A DNA stretch of 20,552 nt. Origin: Geobacter sp. UBA6802 (GTDB taxonomy: Bacteria > Desulfobacterota > Desulfuromonadia > Geobacterales > Pseudopelobacteraceae). How positions within the stretch are numbered: the first letter of the stretch is position 1; each line of letters starts with the position of its first letter. The translations under genes were made by a program, and so were the position numbers. Positions 7,608 to 16,175 of the stretch are shown here, one piece after another. The stretch covers positions 1-20,552 of the forward strand of contig DKFG01000073.1 in the NCBI GenBank assembly GCA_002452325.1. The letters are read 5' to 3'. The notes beneath the pieces are model-generated. The model saw only the letters and a list, made by a program, of their open reading frames with translations. It did no database searches and was not told the DNA's origin.

Positions 7608-8978
7608 CTACTGCAGCATAAAGGTCTCGTACTCCAGCTTATCCAGATCATTATCCAGCAAGGCCATGCCTGTTGCAATGGTCACGATCAGGGCCAGAGC
7701 AAAACCATAGCCATAATAAAAAGGTCCCAGCCTGATCGAAAGCAGGGTCAGGCCAAGATTCAGCACCGTAAACAGGACGGTCAGCAACAGCACCCGGTTC
7801 CGCTTATCCAGATAAAAAAAGATGTTCAACAGCCCCAGCAGCACCACCTGAAAGCCGGTGGCCACCACTTGAATTGAAAGCAGCGGCAGGTGTATCTCTG
7901 AGATCCCTGCCCACTGCAGCAGTTGCCGGCCGGCCACGATCACCACAATGGTGGTGATTGCCTGAATTTTGATGATGTCGTACAGCCCCTCCCGTGCCAC
8001 CCGCACCATTTCATCCTTCATCTCCTGGATATAAGAGAGTGATCCCCCTTCCCGCACTGCATCGTAATACCGGTCATAATACTCCACAAAATCGGTCTCC
8101 ATCCGCACCAGAAAGACCGCCATACCGGGGATAATGGCCAGATAGGCCAGGAACACCGGCAGGTCATAGACCAGCGAAGCCCGCAGGGGGCCGATAACAG
8201 TTGAACCGGTAACCGGATGAAACCAAAAGATGAACTTGTCGACCCAGATCCCCAGATTATAGAACAGCCCGGTCAGCATCAGTGAGCGGTACATCCGTCT
8301 CGGCCCAAGGAAATCAAATTCAATGAACAGCCTGGACGGATATCCCCTGAAAATGACCAGAAACATGCCGAGCAACAGGATAAACTGTCCGGTCAGAAAT
8401 GCCAGCAGCAGGCCTTCAAGGTTGCCGTGACGCAACAGAAAAGCGAACAGCAAAGCAGAACCGTAGCCAAGGGCAAAGTTGATCAGGATAGCCTTGTAGG
8501 CCTTGAGGCCGGAAAGCAGGATGGCGGTGACCCATACGCAACAGAGCACCACATAGGTGGCTGCAAACAGGAGCCTGAAAAAGAGGCTTTGTTCGGGAAA
8601 TGCCAGCAGTCCAATCGGATAGGAAATCAGCCCACTTACTGCAATAACCAGCAGCAGTAGGCCGTTCAGGTTAGGCAACAGCCGGTAATGTTCCTTGTCA
8701 AAAATCCGGTCGGCAGAGTAGCGGGTAAAGGCAAGCTGGATCAGGCCGGTCAGAATCAGACTGAAGGCGATCAGGTAGGTGACGACGGTCTGGAATTTTG
8801 AGACGAGGATGGATGGAATAACGAACGGCAGTGAGATGACGCCGATCAGCATCACCGCAACGATCGACAGGATCCAGGGGCCTGAACTGATAATGCCGGC
8901 GTAGGTGTAGGCCAGCAGCAGCGAGCTGTAACTGTCCCCCTTCATCAGCTTGCGCAGTTCAAACCCGATGCCGGCCAT
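7608..8978 (-). CDS. pelG: Pel polysaccharide export membrane protein PelG
   Basis: This 456-residue polytopic membrane protein starts with the conserved PelG N-terminus MAGIGFELRKLMKGDSYSSL. It shows about twelve hydrophobic segments along its length, with a larger soluble loop near 270-310 (DFVEYYDRYYDAVREGGSLSY). PelG is related to MOP/Wzx-type flippases and is the channel-like part of the inner-membrane Pel synthase complex with PelD, PelE and PelF. It is thought to carry the growing polymer to the periplasm. It is the last gene of the operon. Its ATG follows the pelF stop codon with no gap, and AGGAGG about 11 nt upstream within pelF can serve as ribosome site. Size and position match the Pseudomonas aeruginosa gene. 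No terminator is seen after it, because the stop touches the end of rimO. Confidence 0.95.
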   Translation of the reverse strand: MAGIGFELRKLMKGDSYSSLLLAYTYAGIISSGPWILSIVAVMLIGVISLPFVIPSILVSKFQTVVTYLIAFSLILTGLIQLAFTRYSADRIFDKEHYRLLPNLNGLLLLVIAVSGLISYPIGLLAFPEQSLFFRLLFAATYVVLCCVWVTAILLSGLKAYKAILINFALGYGSALLFAFLLRHGNLEGLLLAFLTGQFILLLGMFLVIFRGYPSRLFIEFDFLGPRRMYRSLMLTGLFYNLGIWVDKFIFWFHPVTGSTVIGPLRASLVYDLPVFLAYLAIIPGMAVFLVRMETDFVEYYDRYYDAVREGGSLSYIQEMKDEMVRVAREGLYDIIKIQAITTIVVIVAGRQLLQWAGISEIHLPLLSIQVVATGFQVVLLGLLNIFFYLDKRNRVLLLTVLFTVLNLGLTLLSIRLGPFYYGYGFALALIVTIATGMALLDNDLDKLEYETFMLQ

Positions 8979-10493
8979 CTATGCCATTGCCTCCTGGTAC
9001 AAGGCCCGATAACGGGCAAACATCTGCTGTTGGGTATATTGGGCTTCCACCCGCGCCATACCGGCCTGCTGCGCCCGATGCCAAGCATCCCGGTCCATCA
9101 GCAGCCCCCGGCAGGCATCAGCCAGGGCCTGGGGATTGTTGATCGGAATCACCGCACCGGCAACACCCAAGGCACGGTCTTCGTCACCCTCGCCCTCAAT
9201 CAATTGACGACAGGCCCCCACATCGGTAGCCACCAACGGCACCCCGGCGGCAAACCCCTCCAGTGCCACCAGCGGCAGACCCTCGCTGATGGAGGAGAGC
9301 ACCAGTAACCCGATCTGGGGAAACAGCTCCACCGGATTCATAAAACCGGTAAAGCGCACCTGCTGTTCGATCTCCAGGCTCCTGGCCAGAGCGCGACACT
9401 CCTGGGCATAGACTGGATCCTCTCCTTCCGGCCCCACGATCCAGCCCTGTATCTCAGGAACATGCTGCACCAGAATCCTGATTGCCCTGATGTAGGTCTT
9501 GACATCCTTGATCGGCACCACCCTCCCCAACAGGGCCAGAACTGGGGGGGGAACAACGGGACGGGTCTGACGCAACGGGACAAACCGGTCCAGGTCGATA
9601 CCGTTGGGGACCACGGTCAGCTTCTCCGGCAGGGCACCGTCACTGATCTGGCGTTGGCGAACCCCTTCATACAGCGAGACGATCCGTCCGGACGCATCAT
9701 AACAGAACCGGCCAATGGTCTCGAAAAATCTGATCCAGAGGTCACGAAAATAGCTGACCTCGGTCGGGTCCCGCTGCAGGGCATTGCGGTTGTCCTGAAT
9801 CCAGTCGTTATTAAAGATATCAATCCTCCGCTCCTTGGTGTAGATGCCATGCTCCGACAGCAGCAGGGGGCGTCCGGTGTGGTGATGCAGCAACCCCCCT
9901 AGAAATCCGGCATACCCGGTAGAAACCGTGTGGTAAAACCGGGCCGGTATCAATGTCGCGGCAATGGAGGCCAGCTGCCAGATCGGGGTATGCATGTTGC
10001 GCACCGTCCAGAAGTAGTCAACAAAAGAGGGGTCTTTGCACCGTTCCGTATACAGCTCGCAAATATACTCCCAGGAACGCTCCGCGTAGAGGAACTGGGT
10101 ATAGTCAACCCCGCCCGTACGGTTAAAATAAAAAGACGCCTGCTTCAGCTCTGCCGGCAGCCCGTCCGGATGAGGTGCATTAAACCAGCCGTGCAGACGC
10201 CGCAGGATCGCAAAACCCTCAGCATCGCCGCGACAGGTCTCGATAGGCGGGCTGACATGTTCGTCATGCAGGTAGTGCACCTGCAAATGCGTAAGGTTCT
10301 CCGGCAGTTCATATTTCCGCTCACCGTACTCCTCAGCGCTGCTGCCGAGAAAGACCGCACCAAAGGTCAGCTCGGGAAAACCCCGGATAATCTGGTTGAC
10401 CCAGCTGGACACCCCACCGCTGACATAGGGAAACGTTCCCTCCAGCAACAACATTACATCAACCTGTTCAGCCCTTGGCAGCTGTTCGTCCAT
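8979..10493 (-). CDS. pelF: Pel polysaccharide glycosyltransferase PelF (GT4 family)
   Basis: PelF is the cytoplasmic glycosyltransferase that polymerises the Pel chain from a UDP-sugar. Pel is rich in partly deacetylated N-acetylgalactosamine. The 504-residue protein has the PelF N-terminus VMLLLEGTFPYVSGGVSSWV and a GT-B fold. The C-terminal half contains VPNGIDLDRF, GRVVPIKDVKT and the GT4 E-x7-E signature, Glu404 and Glu412 in EGLPLVALEGFAAG. The length is close to the 507 residues of the P. aeruginosa protein. The ATG at 10493 shares one base with the pelE stop (TGATG), which suggests coupled translation. A GTG three bases earlier at 10496 could also be used and would add one residue. 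The stop codon abuts the pelG start. All core motifs are intact. Confidence 0.96.
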   Translation of the reverse strand: MDEQLPRAEQVDVMLLLEGTFPYVSGGVSSWVNQIIRGFPELTFGAVFLGSSAEEYGERKYELPENLTHLQVHYLHDEHVSPPIETCRGDAEGFAILRRLHGWFNAPHPDGLPAELKQASFYFNRTGGVDYTQFLYAERSWEYICELYTERCKDPSFVDYFWTVRNMHTPIWQLASIAATLIPARFYHTVSTGYAGFLGGLLHHHTGRPLLLSEHGIYTKERRIDIFNNDWIQDNRNALQRDPTEVSYFRDLWIRFFETIGRFCYDASGRIVSLYEGVRQRQISDGALPEKLTVVPNGIDLDRFVPLRQTRPVVPPPVLALLGRVVPIKDVKTYIRAIRILVQHVPEIQGWIVGPEGEDPVYAQECRALARSLEIEQQVRFTGFMNPVELFPQIGLLVLSSISEGLPLVALEGFAAGVPLVATDVGACRQLIEGEGDEDRALGVAGAVIPINNPQALADACRGLLMDRDAWHRAQQAGMARVEAQYTQQQMFARYRALYQEAMA

Positions 10494-11488
10494 CACCTCA
10501 CCCCCCAGAACTCGGCTACCGGCCCGATGCCCGGCTTGAAGCGGATCGCCGGGTCTTCCTGCAGCAGACGACGTATCGCTGCAAAATCGCGGGCGTGGTA
10601 CGCCAGTTCAGCCTGGTACGGCACCACCCTCAATCGGTCGCCTCCTGCAGCCAAAGCGGCCTCAACTGCCTCAGAAGCCTGCCGGTAGTCGCGCCGATAC
10701 AGGTAGATCCGTGCCAGCAGCGTGTACAGGGCAGGATTGACACAGCCATACTGCTGGGCCAGGGAGGCATATTTGGCAGCCTGATCAACAAGAAAGTCAC
10801 GCAAGTCGTGCTGAGCCAAGGCGCTGTAGACCATCTCCCAGTAAGAAAAGGCCAGGTTACGACAGAGAGTTCCCTTGACCTCCGGCGTTTCAGCTGTCTG
10901 CAGCTCGTCCATGGCTGTGGTGATGGCCTGCTGGATCTTCTGCTCCTGCCGCTCACACAGATTGAAGGCCAAAAGCCGGATCTCATCATCACTGTCGCCA
11001 GTGGCGTGCTGCAGCAGGCGACCGGCGTTGCCACCGCCAACGGCTCCCACCGACAACAGCGCCTTCAGCCGCTCTCCCCGTGGCAGGCTGTTCTGCCGCA
11101 GGCGTGACCAGGCTCCTCCCTCACCCATGCCGCCCCCCACCGCAGCAGACTCGGACAAAAAAGGCGGTAACGGCACCTGTTCAAATTCAGGGCGTTCCTC
11201 ATCGGTGTAATAGCGGATGAAGTAGAGCAGAATCAGCAGGGTGCCGATGGCCCCCAGGGCAGGTACAAAGAAATTGAAGCTAAAAAAAAGCATCATCAGC
11301 AGACGGCGTGACGCCGCAAATCGCCGGGGAAACCAGATGCCCAGCAGCAGCGAGAACAGGAAGGACGCCAGCAGATGACCACTCAAAAACAGGCCAAACC
11401 GATACCAGAGCGGTTGGCCGGTGAAGATAGCCAGCAAGGCTGCCTGTTCGCTGAACAAGCCGTACAGCATCAGCTTGATACTGCTCAT
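10493..11488 (-). CDS. pelE: Pel synthase complex TPR membrane protein PelE
   Basis: The 331-residue protein has two hydrophobic segments near the N-terminus (GLFLSGHLLASFLFSLLLG and FVPALGAIGTLLILLYFI). A cytoplasmic helical part follows, with TPR-like repeats towards the C-terminus (YASLAQQYGCVNPALYTLLA, RDYRQASEAVEAALAAGG). This layout and the size of about 330 residues match PelE, which holds the PelDEFG synthase complex together and binds PelD. Sequence conservation of PelE is generally low, so the call rests on position as well as architecture. The ATG overlaps the pelD stop (ATGA) and the stop overlaps the pelF ATG (TGATG). A glycine-rich acidic/proline linker (near residues 100-130) separates the membrane part from the repeat part. 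Confidence 0.92.
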   Translation of the reverse strand: MSSIKLMLYGLFSEQAALLAIFTGQPLWYRFGLFLSGHLLASFLFSLLLGIWFPRRFAASRRLLMMLFFSFNFFVPALGAIGTLLILLYFIRYYTDEERPEFEQVPLPPFLSESAAVGGGMGEGGAWSRLRQNSLPRGERLKALLSVGAVGGGNAGRLLQHATGDSDDEIRLLAFNLCERQEQKIQQAITTAMDELQTAETPEVKGTLCRNLAFSYWEMVYSALAQHDLRDFLVDQAAKYASLAQQYGCVNPALYTLLARIYLYRRDYRQASEAVEAALAAGGDRLRVVPYQAELAYHARDFAAIRRLLQEDPAIRFKPGIGPVAEFWGVR

Positions 11489-12798
11489 AGCTCATCCGCC
11501 AGCAGGTTTGACAATTGTAGCAGCGGATCATCACACGAGACCAGCAGACACTTAAAGGTGATGCCGGCACTTTTGAGGCTCATCTTAAACTGTATTTTCA
11601 GCACCTCGTTCAAGCGGCTCTGGTACCCATCCATGGCTGCCGGACCTGAAAACGGCATCAGGGTTACAAACTGCACTCCCCAGCCCAGGTCCCGGCGCCA
11701 GCTGTGGTCAAGCCCCCGTTGTTGGCGTTCAAGCATCATACAAAGCTCGTTCAGATACGGCCCGGGCGAAAGACTGACCACGGTCAAGGTGCTGACCACA
11801 TCCAGGTCCTGCTGCAGATGGATCATCTTGATCAGCTCAGCGCCAAAGACAAGCGGGCAATCAGGGTAAACAGCGATAATCCGTTGGGCCAGCCCGGCTG
11901 CCTCCACCTGATCAGCGGCGTAAGCCAGCAACACCCCCAGAATCTGCAGAGTCTCGCGGTGCAGCGCCATAAACGGCATATCGTCCACCAGCAGCAGCCC
12001 CAGTACCCTGCCGGTACTGGTCCTAAGCGGCGCCGCAACAAGATAGCTGCTGTGCTGCCCCTCACCCAGGCGACTTGCTGTCTGATAGGCGGTGGTTCCG
12101 GACTCCAGGGCTGCCCTCAACAACAGGTCGTCAGGACGAAGCGGCACCCCTTGACCGCAGCGAGCCAGCGGCTCAGCCAGCGGACGTCCGTTCTGCACCG
12201 GATAGAGCGTGGCGCTGGAGAGAGAACCGTAGTGAGACAGGATCACCATCAGCTCTCCGGCATACTCTGGGGTAACGCCCCCCTCTCCCTGCCCCAACAG
12301 ACGACGCAGCTCCATCATCCCCTGGCGCAACGTCACCGGACGGCTGATCAGGTTCTGCTCCAGCCGGTCATGGGAATGGCGAACCATGAAGTAGGCCCGT
12401 GACAACTGCTGAAACCGCTCTTGTGCATGACGGGAGAGCTGTTCGGCCCGCCTCAGCCGGGTTGACCAGATGGTGCTAAACTGGCCGGCAATCAACACCA
12501 TAAGCGAACCACCCAGCATAAAGTGCAGGGGAAACGGGGCGGTTGTCCGGCCCGTCGCCATGGCACCCAGCCAGAGGGCAGCCAGCAGCGAAATCGATGC
12601 AAGGGCCGGTGCAATACCATACCTGAGTGCCACCAGCAGCGGACCGAACCAAAGCCAGACAAAGTCTGCCTCAATAAAGTAAGGGTCGGCCCGATTTAAA
12701 AAAACGCCGATGCAAGGTATTACCAACGTTAAGGCAACGGTCTCCAGCCAGAGTACCAGACGGGGAAATCTGGCGGCTATGCCGTGTAACGGTTGCAT
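11485..12798 (-). CDS. pelD: Cyclic-di-GMP receptor PelD
   Basis: PelD is the inner-membrane receptor that turns on Pel synthesis when it binds c-di-GMP. The 437-residue protein has four membrane segments in roughly residues 15-110, a coiled-coil-like stretch to about 155 (RRAEQLSRHAQERFQQLSRA), a GAF domain and a C-terminal degenerate GGDEF domain. The GGDEF active-site loop is not visible, so it should not make c-di-GMP. An inhibitory-site RxxD, Arg361-Gly-Leu-Asp364, lies where P. aeruginosa PelD has Arg367 and Asp370. Arg395 may stand in for the second binding arginine (Arg402). Binding of c-di-GMP is therefore likely retained. The ATG is one base after the pelC stop with only a poor ribosome site, so translation probably depends on pelC. 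The stop overlaps pelE (ATGA). Confidence 0.94.
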   Translation of the reverse strand: MQPLHGIAARFPRLVLWLETVALTLVIPCIGVFLNRADPYFIEADFVWLWFGPLLVALRYGIAPALASISLLAALWLGAMATGRTTAPFPLHFMLGGSLMVLIAGQFSTIWSTRLRRAEQLSRHAQERFQQLSRAYFMVRHSHDRLEQNLISRPVTLRQGMMELRRLLGQGEGGVTPEYAGELMVILSHYGSLSSATLYPVQNGRPLAEPLARCGQGVPLRPDDLLLRAALESGTTAYQTASRLGEGQHSSYLVAAPLRTSTGRVLGLLLVDDMPFMALHRETLQILGVLLAYAADQVEAAGLAQRIIAVYPDCPLVFGAELIKMIHLQQDLDVVSTLTVVSLSPGPYLNELCMMLERQQRGLDHSWRRDLGWGVQFVTLMPFSGPAAMDGYQSRLNEVLKIQFKMSLKSAGITFKCLLVSCDDPLLQLSNLLADEL

Positions 12799-12799
12799 C

Positions 12800-13321
12800 C
12801 TAACGCAGCTCGATGGTGGCGATCAGCTTTTCCAGCACCTGCTGGGCAACGGCGCTGACCGCCTCCCTGCTCCAGCCGCTCTTGCCTGAGCTGCCGGTCC
12901 AGACAACCTTGTCGCTCTGCAGGTCAACCAGTTGCAGGGTGAAACCGGCCACCGGCTCACCATCCAGCCCCACCTTGTAGCGCCACTCCGTCACTGATCC
13001 CTGCACGGCGTAACGGATCTGCTGTTTTTTTGCCCACGCCACCCCTTCCTGCCGCCGTTTCTGTCCGCGATCAATCAGCGAATCAGCTTCGGCTGCCGGT
13101 TCAGCAGGCATACTAACCACCTGCTGGATGCCACGGGCATAGAGCAACGCCGTACTGATCGCCTCTGCCCGCTCTGCAGCAAAAGGGGTTTCAGTGTTGT
13201 TGATAAACGGCAGTACCGTCCAGACGGCATCAGGCGCGGCAGAATCACGCACCCCCTGGTGCAGAGTGGTACAGGCGGTGAGGGCAAACAGGCCGACAAG
13301 CAGCAACAGCAGACGTTTCAT
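12800..13321 (-). CDS. pelC: Pel export lipoprotein PelC
   Basis: The 173-residue protein begins with a lipoprotein signal peptide, MKRLLLLLVGLFALTAC, with the lipobox L-T-A-C (Cys17) followed by Thr, which favours the outer membrane. The mature part has VLPFINNTETPFAAERAE, typical of PelC and the related CsgG/TolB-like fold, and GKSGWSREAV near the C-terminus. In P. aeruginosa PelC forms a twelve-membered ring at the periplasmic face of the outer membrane below the PelB barrel and guides the positively charged polymer. The size (172 residues there) agrees. A very strong AAGGAGG ribosome site precedes the ATG, and a 28-nt gap separates it from the upstream PelB gene. This is the largest gap in the operon, so translation may restart here independently. 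Confidence 0.94.
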   Translation of the reverse strand: MKRLLLLLVGLFALTACTTLHQGVRDSAAPDAVWTVLPFINNTETPFAAERAEAISTALLYARGIQQVVSMPAEPAAEADSLIDRGQKRRQEGVAWAKKQQIRYAVQGSVTEWRYKVGLDGEPVAGFTLQLVDLQSDKVVWTGSSGKSGWSREAVSAVAQQVLEKLIATIELR

Positions 13322-13349
13322 GGAATTCCTCCTTGCATCTTCAGTATGA

Positions 13350-16175
13350 TTAATAAAAATAGCGGTACCTGATACCGATGGTGGTAGTCAGGTCATTGAT
13401 GCCGAACTGGCCGCTGCCCTGGGTCAGCTCCAACAGCAGCTGATCAAGCCCAAAGACGGGGCCGGTCATACCTAAGCCATAGCTGAATCCGGTTCCCGAG
13501 CTGCTGCTCCAGCTGAAGTCAGCCTCGGCAAATGGCTTCCAGTCACGAGTATAGGCACTTTTCCAAGCCTGCCCCACAAACAGCCCCGCCCCCAGATAGC
13601 CGTAACTTTTGGGTACAAAGAAAGACGCCGTCGGCTCAGTACCGAACGGCACCAGCGATGAGATTCGGTCACCGACAGCACCGTCCGCCTGATAAGCGCT
13701 GTAACCGCCGAACATCCGCAGGCCGTAATCCGGCCAAGCATGGGTAATCTGGTGCCGCAGATCCAGCGACACCGTCTGCCCCTGCCCCAGATACTGTCGG
13801 CCCTGATCATGAAAGCGCACCGTTGACAGTTCCAGTGAGGCAGTATCAGACGTGGTAAGGTTTCCTGCAACGATCAGCTGCAGCCGGTCGCGGGCCCCTC
13901 CCACCGCCAGGGCAGCGGTCTCTTCAGCCCGCTCATGATAGGCAAGCCGGCCGGACAACTGCAGGTCATGCCATATTCGCCAGTTGCCGGCAACCACTGC
14001 GGTCGGCCGGGCAGCGATACCGCCATCCCTGCCCCCCAATTGCAGCGACAGTTGTCCCCCTTCGTGACGACGGGTCAACGTAAGGGTACCATCGACAGCA
14101 CCACTGGGAACAGCACCAAGAACATTGCTGCGCAACAGACTGAACTGCCGTTCCGTCAGCTCAGCCAGCAGGCTGTAACGGCTGGTGAGCGGTTGACTGA
14201 CCATCAGCTTTGATTCAAGCCATCCCACCCCGGCCTGATCCCGTGCTTGCAGGGAGGCCAGGAGGAACCCAGGACGATTGCCATACAGTTGACGCACCTG
14301 GGTATCCAGCAGGTGGTCATCACGGTTCAGCTGCAGCCGGTTAAAGGCATGCTCCTCAGCCAATGGCGTCCAGCCTGCACGCTGGGCCGCCTCAACCGCA
14401 TCACGGTACGGCAGTTGTTCCAGCTTATTGTCCAGCAGATCGGCCATGGTTGTACGGTCGTTCTCTTCAAGGGCCAGCCCCAAGCGTGCCCATTCCGGCC
14501 GTTGTACGGCTCGGACCAGGTGACGCCAGTACCAGAGCCGGGCCAGATCTGTCTGCCCGGTGGCCATGGCCCAGCCCATGACCAGCTCAGTGCCAAAGTC
14601 ATGCTTCGGATCAGCCGCGATACGACGTACAACACCGGACAACTCATCACCCTGCTGCAAGTGCAGCAGCAACTGTGCCCTGGTCAGCAGACTGCGCCGT
14701 TCGTCATCCAGAGCCATACCGGCTGTTGTCTGCTTCAGCTGGCGGTAAGCTCGGCGTCTAACCTCCCAGGCCGTCTCCCGATGCCCGGCCTGTTCCAGCA
14801 CATCACCAAATGAGGCCAGCCAAGCCGGATCATCCTGCCGCTGTGGTGCCAGCACCCGGTAGTGCCGCAGGGCACGCGGCGTATCTCCCAGCAGCAGCAT
14901 GGCTGCTGCCAGCGGCTCCCACAGCTCCGGCAGCACAGTAATCCGTCCTTCCCACTGGCGTACCAGAGGCTGCAGTTCAGCGGTCTGTTTCAGATCCACC
15001 AGCAGCCAGAGGTGGCTGCTCAGCAGGTCGGCTTCATCTGGGGCCAGCCGTACAGCCACGCGGGACGCAGTCAGGGCCTGCTGCAGCTGCTCTGCCTGTC
15101 GGTAGACCTGGGCCACGGCCATCCAGGAGCGTGGATCAGCGGCCAGTATCTTGCGTTGCTGAGCATCCAGCCCTTGCAGAAAGCGGATCAGCTCCTGCTC
15201 ACATCCGCTGCGCAGGCCGGTATCAACCAGGGCGTACCAGAAAAGCGGCTTCTGAAACCGCTGCCACCCCTGCAAGGCAAAACCGTAGGCCCGCTTTGGC
15301 GTATCACTGCCATACAGCTCCAGCAGCCTGAGATAATCTGCTTCAGTGGCGCTGCCGGCCCGGATCATACTCTCAGCGGCATGGGCTGCCTGCTTGGAAT
15401 GCCCCAGTGCCCAGGAAAGGTCAGCATAGGTACGCCAGAACAGTGCAGCGTCATCAGCAGCCTGCGCTGCAGCCGGGTCAAGGGCCTGCCAGGCCTGTTC
15501 CGTATCACCCTGGCCATACCAGAGCGCCGCCAGCTTCAGCGCTTCATCCGTACGGAGAGGCTTATATGCTGCCCGCTGCTGCCAAGCACGGATCGCCTCT
15601 GTCGGCATGCCCAGATGTTCGGCCAGCCGGGCCTGCTCGGTCAGACGCCAGACCGGATCGGCCATACCAAGTCTGCCTGAATTGAGCAAGTCATAGACCT
15701 CCTGGGGCAGTCCCATCCCTTCAACCACGGCCAGATATTCCTGCTCCAGGGACTGATCTGCCGTTCCTTTGACTACGACCTGTTCCAGCAGCTGCTTCCG
15801 CAGGGGGAACTCCTGCAGGGCACGGGATAGAGTAAGGGCCTCGTCATAGGCTGCCCGGTCGCCACGCAAGGCCAGGAAGTGCCACTGCCCAAGCGCCAGA
15901 TCGGACCGTCCGGCCCAGACAGCGGTCTGGGCGGCTTTACGACGCCAGACCAGGTCATTGGGCCGCGCCCTGACCGCCTTCTCGGCTACCCCCAACGCCT
16001 CAGTCAGATTACCGTTGGCCAGAAACACGGTGTGAGCTAGTTCAAACAGTTCCTGTTCAAAAGCAGCCCGGATCTCGGGGATAGTCTGCAATGCCTGCTC
16101 TGCAGCGACTGATGCCGGCATCACCTGTGCGGCGAACAGCAGCAGTCCCGTGGCTTTGAGCAGCCCCGACCTCAC
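13350..16175 (-). CDS. pelB: PelB, exported TPR and outer-membrane beta-barrel part
   Basis: This 941-residue protein matches the C-terminal three quarters of PelB, which exports Pel across the outer membrane. It starts with its own Sec signal peptide (MRSGLLKATGLLLFAAQVMP, probable cleavage after SVAA near residue 25). From about 30 to 640 it consists of TPR-type helix pairs (for example EKAVRARPNDLVWRRKAAQ). From about 645 it becomes beta-rich and forms a barrel of about 295 residues that ends in YRYFY, an aromatic C-terminus usual for outer-membrane barrels. In P. aeruginosa PelB is one protein of 1193 residues; here the anchored N-terminal part is a separate gene. The GTG start overlaps the preceding stop (GTGA) and has GAGGTG upstream at a good spacing. 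No frameshift scar is seen at the junction. Confidence 0.88.
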   Translation of the reverse strand: MRSGLLKATGLLLFAAQVMPASVAAEQALQTIPEIRAAFEQELFELAHTVFLANGNLTEALGVAEKAVRARPNDLVWRRKAAQTAVWAGRSDLALGQWHFLALRGDRAAYDEALTLSRALQEFPLRKQLLEQVVVKGTADQSLEQEYLAVVEGMGLPQEVYDLLNSGRLGMADPVWRLTEQARLAEHLGMPTEAIRAWQQRAAYKPLRTDEALKLAALWYGQGDTEQAWQALDPAAAQAADDAALFWRTYADLSWALGHSKQAAHAAESMIRAGSATEADYLRLLELYGSDTPKRAYGFALQGWQRFQKPLFWYALVDTGLRSGCEQELIRFLQGLDAQQRKILAADPRSWMAVAQVYRQAEQLQQALTASRVAVRLAPDEADLLSSHLWLLVDLKQTAELQPLVRQWEGRITVLPELWEPLAAAMLLLGDTPRALRHYRVLAPQRQDDPAWLASFGDVLEQAGHRETAWEVRRRAYRQLKQTTAGMALDDERRSLLTRAQLLLHLQQGDELSGVVRRIAADPKHDFGTELVMGWAMATGQTDLARLWYWRHLVRAVQRPEWARLGLALEENDRTTMADLLDNKLEQLPYRDAVEAAQRAGWTPLAEEHAFNRLQLNRDDHLLDTQVRQLYGNRPGFLLASLQARDQAGVGWLESKLMVSQPLTSRYSLLAELTERQFSLLRSNVLGAVPSGAVDGTLTLTRRHEGGQLSLQLGGRDGGIAARPTAVVAGNWRIWHDLQLSGRLAYHERAEETAALAVGGARDRLQLIVAGNLTTSDTASLELSTVRFHDQGRQYLGQGQTVSLDLRHQITHAWPDYGLRMFGGYSAYQADGAVGDRISSLVPFGTEPTASFFVPKSYGYLGAGLFVGQAWKSAYTRDWKPFAEADFSWSSSSGTGFSYGLGMTGPVFGLDQLLLELTQGSGQFGINDLTTTIGIRYRYFY

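Noticed and set aside
9930..10688. A 252-codon plus-strand frame opposite pelF/pelE.
   Set aside because: It is antisense to conserved pelF coding sequence, with no recognisable motif.
14862..15680. A 272-codon open frame on the plus strand opposite the PelB TPR region.
   Set aside because: It is antisense to a clear TPR protein, with no start signals or family resemblance.
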